Shown here: one piece after another, positions 23,701 through 38,700 of the stretch | How the letters are laid out: each line of letters begins with the position of its first letter | How positions within the stretch are numbered: position 1 is the first letter of the stretch | Origin: Pycnopodia helianthoides | Lineage: Eukaryota; Echinodermata; Asteroidea; Forcipulatida; Asteriidae | Length of the DNA stretch: 64,000 nucleotides | NCBI GenBank assembly: GCA_032158295.1 | Contig: CM063251.1 | Location: 14,645,757-14,709,756, forward strand | Direction: 5' to 3' | Position numbers and translations under genes: made by a program | The notes under the pieces: generated by a model | The model's input: only the letters and a program-made list of their open reading frames with translations | The model's database searches: none | What the model was told of the DNA's origin: nothing

Positions 23701-26700
23701 AGCGATAGTGGGACTGGGGACCAAGAGGCAGCTCTCTGCTGAGGCAGTTTTTAAAGCCTTGTTAGCGATAGTGGGACTGGCGGCCAAGACTTAGCCCTCT
23801 GCTGAGTCAGTTTTTAAAGCCTTGTTAGCGATAGTGGGACTGGCGGCCAAGAGGCAGCTCTCTGCTGAGTCAGTTTTTAAAGCCTTGTTAGCGATAGTGG
23901 GACTGGCGGCCAAGACTTAGCCTCTGCTGAGGAAGTTTTTAAAGCCTTGTTAGCCATAGTGGGACTGGCGCCAAGACTTAGCCCTTGCAAGAGGCAGCTC
24001 TCTGCTGAGGCAGTTTTTTTAAAGCCTTTTCCCACAGTTTTTCTTTGCCTATTTTACCTGAGCAACTGGTCCTCCAGTCCAGACTTGGTGACAGTGAAGT
24101 TGATGATGGTGACTTTGATGCAGACCTCAGGGAGGTAGTGAGGGTTGGCCATCTTGGTCGTCATGTAGAATCGGAAGTTCTTGTCATAGTCTATGTCGCT
24201 GTCTCCCAGCCGAATGAGAAGACGGCCGCCCTGAGAATACCAAATCAAAATTGAGTATTTTCTTTTTAGTTACAGGAATTTCATTTGCAAAAAAATCAGG
24301 TGAAAAGCTCTTTTAACTTTTCACCTTAAGAGAGCATGTCTAAACTTTCCAGGAGCACCAACTGATTCCTGGGTCCAATTTCATAGAGCTGCTTAAGCAG
24401 AAAACAATTGCTTAACAACTTTCTGCTAAGCAGAGATGTGCAGGAAAGAACATACCAACAGCAGTAATTTGGTATATGTCTAAGCTCTGGGGTGTATTGC
24501 GTTGCTGAGTTAGCCAATATATCATTTTTTTTGGAAACAAATTACAAGTAAATTGATGTTTAAAATTACCATTTCGCTCTACATATAAGCAAACGGACAC
24601 AAATTAGACTAAAGTATGATCACAAAATTGTTGTTTTCATAGCTTTATTGACTAAAATTGAGTGTTCTGAAAGTTTACCATGCAAATATAGATCTTAAAC
24701 AAGTAAACAAAATTGAAACGTCCATTAAACAATAATGCATTGGGCAACATCTGACTCATTTTCACAGAGTGGGCACAAATGTTTCCACCGCTCACCTGTA
24801 CAAACGTCTGCTTGAGCAGGATGGGTTCCAGCGAGGGATCCAGAGTTTCTTCCACCTCCTCAAGAAGGACCGGCATGCCTATACGGATGCAGTTCTCCAG
24901 CGTCCTAAGGAAGTTACCGTCGGTCAGCTTGATCACCTTCAGCCCATTCTTGGCCTCGCGGTTGCGGATCCAGCGATTGGCCTGAAGGACGACAGGAAGA
25001 AAAAGTTTACCTCATGAAAATATTTTTTCTTGTTTTAGGGGCAATTCAGAAAAGTCAACGATGAAAAAAAATTGATCTTTTGTAGATATTGTGGGTGGGT
25101 CAAAAGAAATAACTGAAATTCAAAATTCAAATTGTACTCAAAAAAATATAAGAAAAAATTGACAAAAGAAAAAGGAAAAGAAAAAAATACCCAGCTGGCC
25201 CAGATCCATGTTCGTTTAATCCAGAAAAAAGCCATTGGAAACAACAGACGTTGGAGACCTTTGATTTAAAAAAATCTGCGTCATTTGAGGTATTACTTTG
25301 TTCTTCAGTGTATAGGATTATTAAGTCATTCAATATTTAAAAATCAAAATTTGGGGGGGGGGTGGGTCAAAACAAATTTTGAAAAAATATATAATTATTT
25401 TTACATTGACAATTCTGAATGGCCCCTTAGAGTTTTATAATTCTAATATTTAACATGGAAACTTCAGCAAGAGCTTTGAGCCGCCCTCATGTGTTTTAAG
25501 AGCTATTTAAGAACTGTATATATTCGGTTTGCGGTAACACCATGTGTATAAATATCTACTTTGCTGTGTAGATTTGTTCTTTAGAGAACTTGTCTTGCTA
25601 TTTATTCTACTACGCGGAGTAGATTTTCGGAATACGGGAGACTTCTCAGTTCTGAAAAGAACTGTCCTGCTTATTAACTACTACCTGGGCGGGAGGTAGG
25701 AAATCGGCCTGGACTACTACTTTTAGCTTTGTGGATCCGGGGGACTTCTCGTAATCAACTGCACTGCCGCGGAGTGAGTTCTTTTTGGTCTCAACGTTTC
25801 GACTAGCTTGCTCTAGTCATCGTCAGGAGACTGCTGGATATAAGAACTGTGTATTATTATTATTATATTATTATTATTTCAAATGATTTTCCCGTTGGGA
25901 ACCAACCTGGTCCTGGGGATCAATCATGAGAGGCCAGCGCCTCCCGCGGGTGACAAGGATTGCATTCTCCGTGGACACGTTGTCTCTGGGCAAGCCATCT
26001 GCGTTCCACTGTCTGATCTCAAATGGATCGGCCAAGACCTTGAAGAAAAAAAATAACAAGATGGTAAATTGTAGTTGTAAGGAGAATATCAGATGCAAAC
26101 CATAGTTCATGGCCTGACGTTTTGACCCTAGCAGAGTCTTTCTTGAAGGCTAAATTGAGAAAGACTCTGCTAGGGTCGAAACGTGTTAATTAAAGATGCT
26201 ATTATCTATGTTTTATCTTCCTCCACAAATTAACTTAGAAAATTCACTTTTGAGATTTTATAGCTGTAATTACATATTTTTACACTGTACAATTTTGTAC
26301 ATCTTTTTTAAAGCCATGTTACTACATATTTAATGTCCCTTAAAGTTTTTTGTTTTTTTGTAAATTGTAGCATCAGGACATGCAGGAGATCAACCTGATA
26401 GTAAGTCAGTATACTTTTTTGAAATCCTACACAGGTGCAATTTTGTTTTAAACTTCTGGTCTGTACATGGTTTTTGGGGTTGATTTTATTTTTGTACTTT
26501 TAAATCCTACCAGTGAAATTACTAAATGAAACAAAATAATGCAAACTCAGCCTTACAGCATCCATCAAAACCAAACAAACCCATCAGCTGGATTTTTGGT
26601 GGGTAAGGAAACAAAGGCGATTGAAACACATACCTTGAGCAGACTCAAGTCATCCGTAACAGGGATCTCTAGCTCTTTACATCGGTCAGTCCATCGCTGG

Positions 26701-29700
26701 ACGAGCTCAACACGGTAATGAGCTAGTGAAGGCGCCGAAGTAAGCCACGCAAGCTGCGGCCACGAAGACGTTGCCGACAACGTTGCCGATCTCTTTCTGG
26801 AACTCCTGGAGTAGCGGATACAAACATGGGAGAAACACGTTTAACATACCACTAATGGCAATAGTAGAGTTGCTACATGTCTGTTCTTAATTATGTGTAT
26901 GAACTAACAAACTACCAGCTCTGTATTTACAGGAATACCTACTAAGAATTGGTTAAATACAATGGTAGGTGTATTTTAAAAGATGCAACGTCGTCTTAAA
27001 GGCAGGATCTAAAGTTGGTAATTGTCAAAGACTAGTATCCCCAATTGCTGTATCCAACACATGCATAAAAATAACAAACCTGTGAAAATTTTAACTCAAA
27101 TTGGTCATCAAAGTTGCAAGAAAATAATAATTGGGGAAAAAACACCCTTGCTTCCTATAGAATTGTGTGCCTTCAAATGCCTGAGATAGGCTTCATGCCG
27201 GAAGCCTTTCTCAGATTCAAATATTTTGAGTGAGAAATTACCTCTTTCTCAAAAACTACATTACTTCAGAGGGAGTTGTTTCTCACAAAGTGTTATACTA
27301 TCAACAGTAGTATTCCAAATTTTAGAAGTATAGTATTACCAAAAGTATCCGCTGCCTTTAAAAGTGCATACATTATTTTGAAAGAGTGAATTTAACAAAT
27401 CAAACCATCAGCAAGTTTGGTTCGTTTATTTTTAGGAAAAGCTACACTAATCGATCAAAAAGTTTGAATCTGTTTGAATCTCATAATTTTGCAATTTTCT
27501 TGTTAGATAATAAGGAACCACTTCTGGCTTTAGCTTCAAGAAGTGTTGTGGCCGAGTGGTTAAGAGCACAAGACTCAAATGCTGGCGTTTCTGATCAGCA
27601 GAGTGTGAGTTTGAGTACCGGTCTTGACACTTGTGTCTTTAAAGCAAGACCATTATTGCTTCGTCCTTTGGATGGGATGTAAAGCCATAGGCTTTGTGTG
27701 TTGTGTAATACGTTGTGTAAATGAACCCAGTGCACTTATCGTTAAGAGAAGGGGTTAGCCCGGTCGGGTGCTACATAAATTGGTCTCATAATAAAAAAAA
27801 TTAAAACCTGTCTTAAAATGTTTCTTTTTGTTCAAGCGCCTTAGTTACCTTATTGGTAGATACCTGCGCTGTATAAGACTATATGTCTGTCATATGTAAG
27901 TGCTTTTGGCTTGATGACTGTGTGTCGGATAATAATAAAAGTGGCTTCTTATATAGCGCTCATATCCGTCACTTAGTGACGCTCAAGGCGCTTCAACATT
28001 CAGTATTTTCCTGCAAGGTATTGTGGAGCTACGTTTTTGAAGTATTAGTAGACCTATTCCTTTACATAGCACCATGTAATGGTTTACAGAGATCCATCAT
28101 GATTTTCTTACCTGTACGCTCTCCTGCCATCGAACCTGTTCATCCCCCAGAGCCGTTGTCAGCTTACCGGCGCGCTTCAATCTGGCGGCGGTCTGCGCCA
28201 TTTCTTGGTCAGTGCCTCCTTCTCGTTGACGCTGGCTCGTAGGAGGCCTGTAGCTCAGCGATCTGACTCTCCAACGGCAGCAGCTTGTCTTGCTTCTCCT
28301 TCAGCACTGACATAGTGGCAGCTAGCTCTTCCTCAGCCTCACGTAACCTTGCAAGTTAAAGAAATTAGAAGTTACTACACTGTTCCAAACTCAATTTTTG
28401 TAATTTTGTTTAATTATCATTGTTTTTAATTTATTTTGTTTAATCTAATTGCTTGTATTCAGCTCCTTGAGGCGGAGCCGATCTGCAACTGTATGCGCTT
28501 TATAAATGTCTCTTTATTATATTATTATTATTATTTTTTTTTCTTATGGCATAAGACTGAAGATGTATGTGGTATGTTGCTTTGAAGACATCTTGTTTTG
28601 ATCTTAGTTGTTTTAAGCCGCGTTCGCATTGGATTAATATTTAACCGAGGCGATAGATGTGGGGTCTTTTACACATTGGAACAATGGACTCCAAAAAGTT
28701 GTTCTTTGCTCAACTTGGACCCCACAGAGGAATTCTTTAGGAAAGGGAATAATAGAATAACAATAGCAGGACACCCGTAGACCCAATCCGTAAGGTTGTG
28801 ATTTCATTTTCACTACCTTATGGAGACAGAGAACAAAACAGAAAAGGGATAACAAAGGGTCTCCATAGGAAAATTCTAAAGACTGGGTTGCTCCACAAGG
28901 AATTTTGTGTATAAAGTCTATGGGAGGGTCCTTAACTACAGGGACAAAGGAAAGAACAAAAGATGTCTCCACAGGGATGCAAAAAATAGAATGCGTGTGT
29001 GTAAGTGTGTAATGTGTGAATGAAATCAAGATCCACAATGCAGAACAAAGGTCCTTTTGTTCTCTGTAGAGGTCAACTCCTAAACTCCAAAAGTTACAGT
29101 GACTTACTTCTTTTTCTTTGGCTCCACGGTGCGGAACACTTTGGAGTACAGATCCATGGCTCTGACCCACATGCACATGGACTTACAGGCCTGCAAGCAA
29201 GAACACATAAAAACTACTTTATATAAAGTTCCGTTAGTGTCATACTTAATCTTTGTGACAATGATATTCTCACCCAAACAAAAATTATTCCCGCAAATCC
29301 CCCAAAATAAAACCACACAGAGGCACAGTAAAGATTTTTTAATACTAAAGGAAAGTTTTAAGGTCTACGGCTTTTCTCACTTCATGATCTTATCTTGGAA
29401 AAACTGTCTCAGACCTCCTCCATAAGGTGTGATAAAAGGACTTGTTGTAACTATTAGAATGCTTTTCTTAGCTTGAAAAGTGGCATCTCTCACCTTTGAA
29501 GTTTTCTCAACGACGTCAGGAACAAACCTCGGATTTTCGATGTACTTCTTAAGCTTCTTCAGGAGGGAATCGGGGACATTGTCCTTGTCGTAATCCATGA
29601 GTCTCTTCAAGAAGTTGGGGTCGCTCAGGAGCCCTTAGCAGAGGGCCAGTCAGGCCTGACAAGAGGGGGGAGGGAAAAAAGGAACATTGTGATGCAATCA

Positions 29701-32700
29701 AAGTGGGACGAGCGAACACATAATTGAGCCATCCATCTAAAGCTGGCATACCAAAGCTGGCATACTTTGTGTGTAAATGTACCCAAAATCACCCATTTCT
29801 AAAGCGGCATACTTTTGGTGTAAAGTCCCAAAATCACCCATTTCTAAAGCGGCATACTTTTGTGTGTAAATGTACCAAAATCACCCATTTCTAAAGCTGG
29901 CATACCTTTGGTGTAAATGTACCAAAATCACCCATTTCTAAAGCCGGCATACTTTGGTGTAAATGTACCAAAATCACCCATTTCTAAAGCTGGCATACTT
30001 TGTGTGTATATGTACCAAAATCACCCATTTCTAAAGCTGGCATACCTTTGTGTGTAAATGTACCCAAACACCCATTCTAAGCCGCATACTTTTTAATGTA
30101 CAAATCACATTTCAAAGCTGGCATACCTTTGTGTGTAAATGTACCAAATCACCCATTTCTAAGCTGCATTCAAATGTACTCAAAATACCCATTTCTAAAG
30201 CCGCATACCTTTTTGTAAATGTACCAAATCCATTTTAAACTGGCATACAAACTGAACCTTGTGAATGCCAATCACCATTCAAGCTGCATTTTTGGAAATA
30301 CCAATCAGCCATTTCTAATGATTTTAAATGGCTGCTCAAACATCAATTATCGTTCAATCATTTCTAAAAGGGAATTATACGGGTAATATTAAACATTTCT
30401 TGTCATCATGCTCATCAAACGGTTGGTACATACGTACAACTCTGAGATGCTACCTCTATCTTTGTTATATTGTTGGTATGCAAAAAGCAATCATGATTGC
30501 AAATTTTGAAAGTACGAAAAGGCACCAAACTTTTTTCTTCCAGCCTGGGTTTCGGTTAGCACTGATTTGAATGGCAATAAATCACGATGGCTTTCCCAAC
30601 TTGACCAACAACATGGTCTAGTAGCTTGACTCACTTGACTCCCAGAAGGATACAGATGGCCTCCATGACAGTCAGCACCATGTCCGGTGGCTTGTTGAAC
30701 ACCTTGATCTCGGAGATGTCATTCTTGTCCAAGGAATCCAGAGCCTTCTGGGCGGACTCCAGGCAGGGAGGGCCTCGTCCAGATCCCGCTGGGCGTCTTC
30801 GGCGATGGCTTGGGTCTCCTCGGCCTTCACCTTGGCCGTTGCCTCGTCCTCGAGCACCACTTTCCGTACCTAAGCGTCAAGTGTCGAGGGGAACATAACA
30901 ACACTTCATACAACAACCAGAACTATACTGTACCACTCAAAGCCAAAACTCTTTGCAATCCAGACTGTTTTGCCGAACCAACAAGATGCTGAGCTTGTTT
31001 AAAAAAAAATTATCACATTGGCTACACTTGCAATCTTAATATCCAGCCCCCTCCCCAGGAGCATCCAGTCAAGTTCCAACATATACTGGTCCACTACTTT
31101 TATCCATAAATAAAAGACAGACACTGGGGCCCAATTTCATAGAGCTGCTTAAGCACAAAAAGTAGCCAAGCTCAACAAAATTATGCTCACCAGAATAAGG
31201 TTACCGGCCTAACTACCATGTCACATATGTACAGTTTGTGACTGGTATCCTGCTGATTTCTGCTTAGCAAAAAAAACGTTAAGCAATATTTTCTGCTTAA
31301 GCAGCTCTATGAACTTGGGCCCTGGTCTTTTGGTCTCAATGGTTTTGTCGTGTTGAATTTTCCTAGTGTACTACACACCTGATCAGCTTTCTCTTGGTCC
31401 ACGGCCAGCCTTTCCATTAGTTTCTCCGTGTCGCTGGATTTCTGTTTCAGGACGGGCTCCAGGGCGGTCAGAGACACCTCCATGTCGGCGACCAGGGTGT
31501 TGGTCTCGAGCAGCTTCATCAGACCGTTCTTGACACGGTCGCGAGCGTTCACTAATTGCCTGGTAGGCAGGACGGAAAATAAAACAAAACAATCGTTACC
31601 AATACTCACAATCCGTCCCAGTCTTTCTGTTTCGTTATTAATTTTATTGAGATGTAATAGTTGATATCTAAAATGGTTTTTATGTATTTCAAATAAATTG
31701 TTCACACCAGGAAAGGACATTTCATGTATTTTTAGAACTTGACAGTTAAAATATTGAATTTAACTGAAGTGAACTCGTCTGGTTGTTGACTTAAAAAACT
31801 TATCACATTTGGCGAATGCATGAGCCAAACTTATAAAATTCCCCTTTAAAAAAAATTGAAACCTCTGTACGGTTTTTGTTTTGTTTTTCATACTGAAAAA
31901 AATTATTTACAGGAAGCCTACATATTCAAAGTGAGCAGGCAAGCAAACTTTGCAAAGGAACTGCCTCTAGTTTTCAAGCATGCTTGGTGGTCTGGTAGTA
32001 AGACATCTTTTCTAGAATGGCAATGGTTGTGGGTTCGAATCCCACCAAAGTTATATGCCTGGGGATATTTTACACAGGAACTGGGAAAGTACACATCATA
32101 CAGTGCTTAATACACATCAGTGTGTGGGTAAAACATTCTTTATCCCCAATGTAGCGTGTCGTGGCCGGCCCAAGCTCTGGTGTTGTCAGCAGCAGAGTGT
32201 GGGTTCGAATCCCGGTCATGACACTTGTGCCTTGAGCAAGGCACTTAACCATAAATGCTTCAAAAAGTTGGGAAGGTAGTGCATTCTGCTCTACCAGCCA
32301 GGCTCCTAGTGGATGATAGTCTACCCTACACCAAAACTCGGGACCAGCCTTGTGAGTTAGGCAGATATCTAAGTACAAAATGCAAATTAATATTAGTTAA
32401 AAAGAACTTACTTTCTTTTCTCTGAGAGCATGGAGAGGTAGAGGTTGATCAGCTCTAGGTAGCTAGTAGGGGTGGTGTAATATCGACGACGCAGCTCGGC
32501 GTAGAAACGCTCGGCCATGGAACTCACGCTGGTGTGATCTCAACCACATCTCAGCGATTTTATTCTGAATCGAAGAATAAAGATGACGAGATCGGATGAG
32601 TATTTCATTGTGAATGACATCAAGGTAGGGCCATAGATTGGTTTTTGTCAGCGTAGTGCTGATTTATAGGCCACATTGTAAAGAAAGATACAATGAAAGT

Positions 32701-35700
32701 CACATGTGAAAGTTTCAGCTGAATACAGTGTCTACTTGCTGGTAAAGAAGGTAAAAAATGTCACGGTATTTTCACAAGAAAGTTGAATCCATCCATGTTC
32801 AGCGAGGTGACAGCGGGTACCAACCGCATCTCTGGCCGTAGCACTCGCGAACAGAAACCAACCCTCAGCAATCTGAGAAACGATTCATGCATGAAACATT
32901 TCTCGAATTCAACTACTTTGGTGTGAATTGTTATCCTTTCTCAAAATAGTTTATACAATCAGCAGAGCTTCTCACCAAGTAAGTTTTTAAGGTCATTAAC
33001 TTTTGGAGTATTTACCAATCTACAAACCTATCTTTAACACCCAGAATGCTTTTACACCTTGTCAAAAGCTTTTGACAATGCAGCAAAAGTTCCCTTCCAA
33101 CTAAAGGTAAGACGCATGTGAGAGGACAACATCCATGTTTACTTTTCTATTTCTTCTTGATGAAACGGAAGACACACTGATCACATTTCTCAAGATCTAA
33201 CCCACAAGGTCCGTACCTTCATTCCTTCCTCGCCGAGATCCACGGACTCGAAGAACGTCTGTGAGACGGAGAGCAGGGCCTCGCGCGGCCACTCGGTGAA
33301 CCAATCGATGGTGCAGCAGTTGACCAGCGACGGGAACATACGACACCGCGACCGGAACGCGTCGCCCACTGGGCTCATACACAGCACGATGTGCAGATTC
33401 TGGCGCACCCGATTGATGAAGAAGTTGAAGATCTCGTCGCGGTTGCCCTCGGAGATGCCCGCCTCCTTGGCGGCCGATCTCACCCCGATGATGACGCGCT
33501 CGTACTCGTCCGCCTCAAAGAGGTTGGGCACCTCACCGGAGTTCAAAATATTGTTGATGTCCTCCAAAAATCCTTCGACGACGATCTAGGGATAGGACAG
33601 TTTAAATTAAACTTCAAGTAAACAGCAACAAAAATTATCTATCAAAGATTCATTTAACGAATCGAAACAAGCATTTACCGTTGGGAAATGTTCCTGCAGA
33701 TAAACACAAACATTTCTGGTTACAAATTTGTAACCAGTTAATGCCAGGGTTCTTCCTTGTTTGTCACTTTCAACCTGATGGGATTATTTTCTCAGAATTG
33801 CTGAAATTGCTGGCACAAAGAAACAATAACTTCACAAAGCAAAGAGAACAAATATTCTGTTTGAAGCACCAATGTGACACTAAACTACAAAAGTCACTTC
33901 CCCCGGCATGCATACAAAAAAGTAAACCTTCAGATTAATTTCTAAACAATCACGCATTACACCTTGGAGTTCCATTCAATTCAATTCCAGTTTGTGAGCC
34001 CTTCAAATGCAAATCTGCCTTGTTTACATACAACCCAGTTGATAAACAGCTAAAAGCAAAAACAATAAAAAGCAATACGAAGAATACAGTGACAACGGAA
34101 CTTTAGAATCTCACCTGTGTATCCGTGAACAAGAAGACGGTGTTGAGGTTCTGCACTCCAGCTAGCTCGTAAAGCTTCTTGAGATCGTCGTGGAAGGAGT
34201 CGTAGCTGTAACCACGGCTCAGCTCTATCTGGAAACACCTGTAGGAGCAGATGTGTGCCGCGAGTCTCGTCAGGGACTGCTTACCGGTACCGCCCACGCC
34301 AACGAGCAGTGCGTTACCGCGCTGCTGACGAATGATTCGCACAATCCTGTCCAAAATAAACCATAAAATTGTATTTCTTGGCCTCTCCATGCCTTGATCT
34401 AATTAACACAGAATTAGCTACTGGAAACTGCTTAGTAAAGGACTTGTAGAGTAATTACGAAATAGTAGTCAGTGATGACCTTGCCTTTTTGTACCGTGCA
34501 GATTCTATCACGTGCAAACTTAAACTGCTATAGACAGAATCCTTGACCAAAAATATGGCTACTGTGAACCATATTGCATACTAATGAACCAATGCTGAAT
34601 CAAGCTTCCTCTGTCTCGGACTCTTTGCAATGGTGGACTTCGAGAATTTAGCTGGCAGCAGGATACCAGTTACTTTTCCCTTGTTTCCTTATCTCTTAGC
34701 ACGTGCTAATGTCCGAGAATAACAGGGCCCAGTTTCATAGAGCTGCTTAAGCACAAAATGTAGCTAAGCAAAACAAAATTATGCTTACCAGAATAAGGTT
34801 ACCAGCCAAACTACCATATCACATGTAAAATTTGTGACTGGCATCCTGCTCATTTCTGCATAGCAGGCAATTGTTAAGCAATATTTTCTGCTTAAGCAGC
34901 TCTATGAAATTTAGCCCTTATTTAACCGGTAAGTCTGCTGCCACCTAGTGTCCCGGGAAGTCTTCCAATGACGTAAGGTACACTTTTTATGACTCACCTG
35001 GCAACGTGCTGCACTGCATCCATGAAGAACACTAATTTCATCTCCTTAGAGGACGCCATGTTGCAGTCATCAAGATACTGTAAAACAAAGACACACAGCG
35101 TCAACATCACACAGTTTATGATTACAAACAACAAACAGTACTAAATACCAGCTAGTTTTATCAATGCATTGAAGTACACTTGTATTGTCTCAGCTCGTTC
35201 AATCGGTACATATGGACCCAATTTCTTGGTGCTGTTTTCCGTGAAACTCTTATAAAGATAATAATAAGTAGTTTTTATATAGAACTTTATCTATTTTGAA
35301 GTTTTTTAATTATGAGACCCATTTATGCAACACCGTTGTAAGGGTTTACAAGGTGCTGTTGTGCAATCAGCAGCCACTGCACAAAAAACCGGGGCGAACC
35401 CCTTCTCTTAGCGATAAGTGTAACTGGGCTCTTTTACGCACATAACACACCACACGGGACCAACAGCTGTACGTCTCATCCGAAGAGCTAAGCAATAATG
35501 GTGTCTTGCTTGAGGACATAAGTGTCCAGAATGGAACTCGAACACACCCTCTGCTGATCAGAAACACCAGAGCTCGAGTCCAGTGCGCTTGACCGCAGAC
35601 AAGAAGTTTAATGTTTCTGAAAGTCAATATTGAACAGGAACACAGACAACAACTCGCCAACAATCACTCACATCTTGCAAGACGTTCCTGAGCTTGTTCG

Positions 35701-38700
35701 CGTCGACGATGTCCTCATACAGTCTGTCGCTCTCATCGGCCCCCATCTTCATGAAGTCGCCGAAGATGATCGGCGTCTTGACGAACGCCTCCGGCTCGAT
35801 GTTCTGGCTGAAGTGCTTGCCCGCCATCTCGGACATGATCTCGTTGAAGTAGGCCTTGTCCTCGAGGTTGATGAGACGGTCGTGGAAGACGCGCTGGCAC
35901 TCGTGGCAGAAGAGACGGAAAATGCCCACCTGGTCGCGGATCACTCCGGGGTCGGCTTGCAAAACACCTGTGGAATATTCGATCACTAACTTTGAATTTC
36001 GCTCCTTGGTTTATCAATATTGCCCATACTTGAAGTGTACTTCTTAATTAAGTAATGTCTTGATAGGCCTCAAATCAATTCAATTCAAGAAGACATTTAT
36101 TCCATACCTTTCAAAAAAGTTGTATCGAAAATTAAAGACAATCAGTACATAAGGAAACAAAAAAGTCAATAAAAAAGCGTAATTTTAAATAATATCATGT
36201 TAGAGTTCAATAAATATAGCATGTTTATAGGTATTATTCCACATAGGTCTCTGAAAATCAATCTCCATTCACGTTGTGTTTTGGCTTAACTTTTTTGAAA
36301 GTTATTCATTTTTCAAACTAAAAATCTCATCGGGTAGAAACCTAAAATTGAAACTGCATTTCTCTGTATTTTGCGTGACCTTATTTAAAAAAAATTACTG
36401 AACTTATGGACTGAACTTTTTTCAAAGAAGACTTAATTTGGCTCTTAGGGGAAGATATTTTCTGTAAAAAAAACCATTCCCCCCTAAAATCACACACAGA
36501 GTAAGTGAGATAACATCCATGGTGTAAACTAAAGTCAATAATATGAATTACTATCATGCAATGCTTTAAACTTGGTTTTGATCATGCAGAGTTTTCAATT
36601 CATCTGAAGCAATTTTATGGTTTTAACTCCGCATCGACTGAATGAACTTATACAGTCCGGCATCGTAAGTGGTCGGCTTGAAGATGATAACCTTATTTCT
36701 TGGCCCTTACCTTGGACGCATTTGGACAAATCCCTGAGATTGAAGACATAGTGGGACTTGGCGGGAGTGGGCAGTAGGTCGGTGCTCATCCGGCCGTAGA
36801 TCTCCACAGCAGCCCCCACGATAGCCTCAGAGGTCTGCTTCACAGCCGGGGGAAAGTCATGCAAGAATCCATTGATGATGGACTGAAAAGAAAAAGAAAA
36901 AAAACACATGAGCATTCAAATCAGGTTGCTCTGACTCAAAAAAAAACAGGATCAGTTTGCTGTAGATTCTTTGCACTGGAGGATTCAAACCTGATTGAAA
37001 TGAAAACAGGACCAGTTTGGTGTAGATCCCTCGCATTGATGTCACACGCGGCTACTGTCTGCTCGTGGTTTCAAAAAGCATGTAAAGATAATGGTGACAG
37101 TCTAGCCGTAGGCATGACGCCTTCATAGCAGCACTGCACAGAAGCACGCAGGGAATCATTGAAGAAGATCTAGCCAAAGCCGCAGCCAAAGCCATTGATT
37201 CAGACACGACCTCAGGTCATGTCTGGTCAGAAACTCTGAAGGCAAAGTGGGCAATCTATGAAATTAGGAAAAATACTAAAATCTAAAAAAATAATAAAAT
37301 AGTAATAATAAGTTGAGAGGCTAATCATTTTTAATACTTGCAGCCGAGAAGCTGAATTTTGAAGGTCGCAGCTGCAACAGGTTCAAGCAGCAGGCATGCA
37401 TGGGTGCCTTTGGCAGCCAGCCATATCAACCCATACATGACTATGGAGCACAGCCAGAGATCAAAAGTGTTTGATTTTTTCCGGAGGGAGGAAAACCACA
37501 GGGTCGAGAGAAAACGCCTTGTGGTATAGGAGAGAACTAACACACAACTCTACTCACTTATGCCCTTAGCCGGGAATCGAACCAGGGCCATGCTGGTGAG
37601 AGACCAGTGCTTTAGGTACTAAATCTATACAGTACTAAATCTATACAGTTTTATTTTCACTGTGGATTAATGTTTTATGGTGTTACTGACAGTGACCTCT
37701 TGTCATTTGCTTGTGCTTTTTTTTAAATTTCTTACAATTATTGTTTGTGTGAAGCACTTTGGGCGCCTTTTTAGGCAGACTCTGCACTATATAAGATCTT
37801 TTTATTGTTATTATTACTAGCCACCCATGCCAAACTCAAAGAAATCAGGAAAAAATCCTGAAATCAGGAAACATGCAGACAAATCACAGGCCTTACCATG
37901 AAGATGTGTTTGAGACTGTGATCCGATGCAGTGGGTACACAGAACATACTGAAATGTCTCATCAGACGAGGGGTCACAGGGTTACGACCTCCGCCCGGTG
38001 GAGCACAGGCTGCCGACAGTGTCACATCCTAAGATAATGGATAAACAAAAAATGAATGAGTAAATGAGTAAACATTCAAGGGGTTAAAACAAAAGTTTAA
38101 TTGAAAAGATCATTTTGTTCACACAATTTAAAACAGTTTTGAGTGATTTCTACAGCATGAATATTTTGATTGGTGTGTTTATCGATTTCTTTAAGATAAC
38201 AGACATTTGTAAAATAAACACTGAGCAATTAAAACACTCCATCAAAGTTTAATGAGTATAACGAATGTCTATGGATCCTAATCACGCAGCAGCCATACCA
38301 ATCATATTCCTGTCTGAAATAGTAATAGTGAATTCAAACTCTTATTATACCAGTGGAGTGTGGTGGCCAAGCAGTCTAGTGCCCTTGACTCAAGCTCTGG
38401 TGTTCAGTGTCAGAGTGTGTGTTTGGGTCCCGGTCATGGCACTTGCATTGTAAAGCAAGACAATAATTGACTGGTACCTTTTTTGAGACTTGGTTCAACT
38501 TCAGGTCTTGTGCTGATCGGATCAGAGTAATGATGTGTGAGCTTTTTGTAACCCGAGCCCTCTAGTGTCAATTAATTGCCAATCCAGAGAGTTTAAAGCA
38601 CAGTTTATTGGCATATTGTTGACGAGTGAGGGCGAACGACGAAAGTGGTGAAATAAAGCTGCGATTCTGTTTATGTGGAGTGTATGCAGTGAATGAATCA

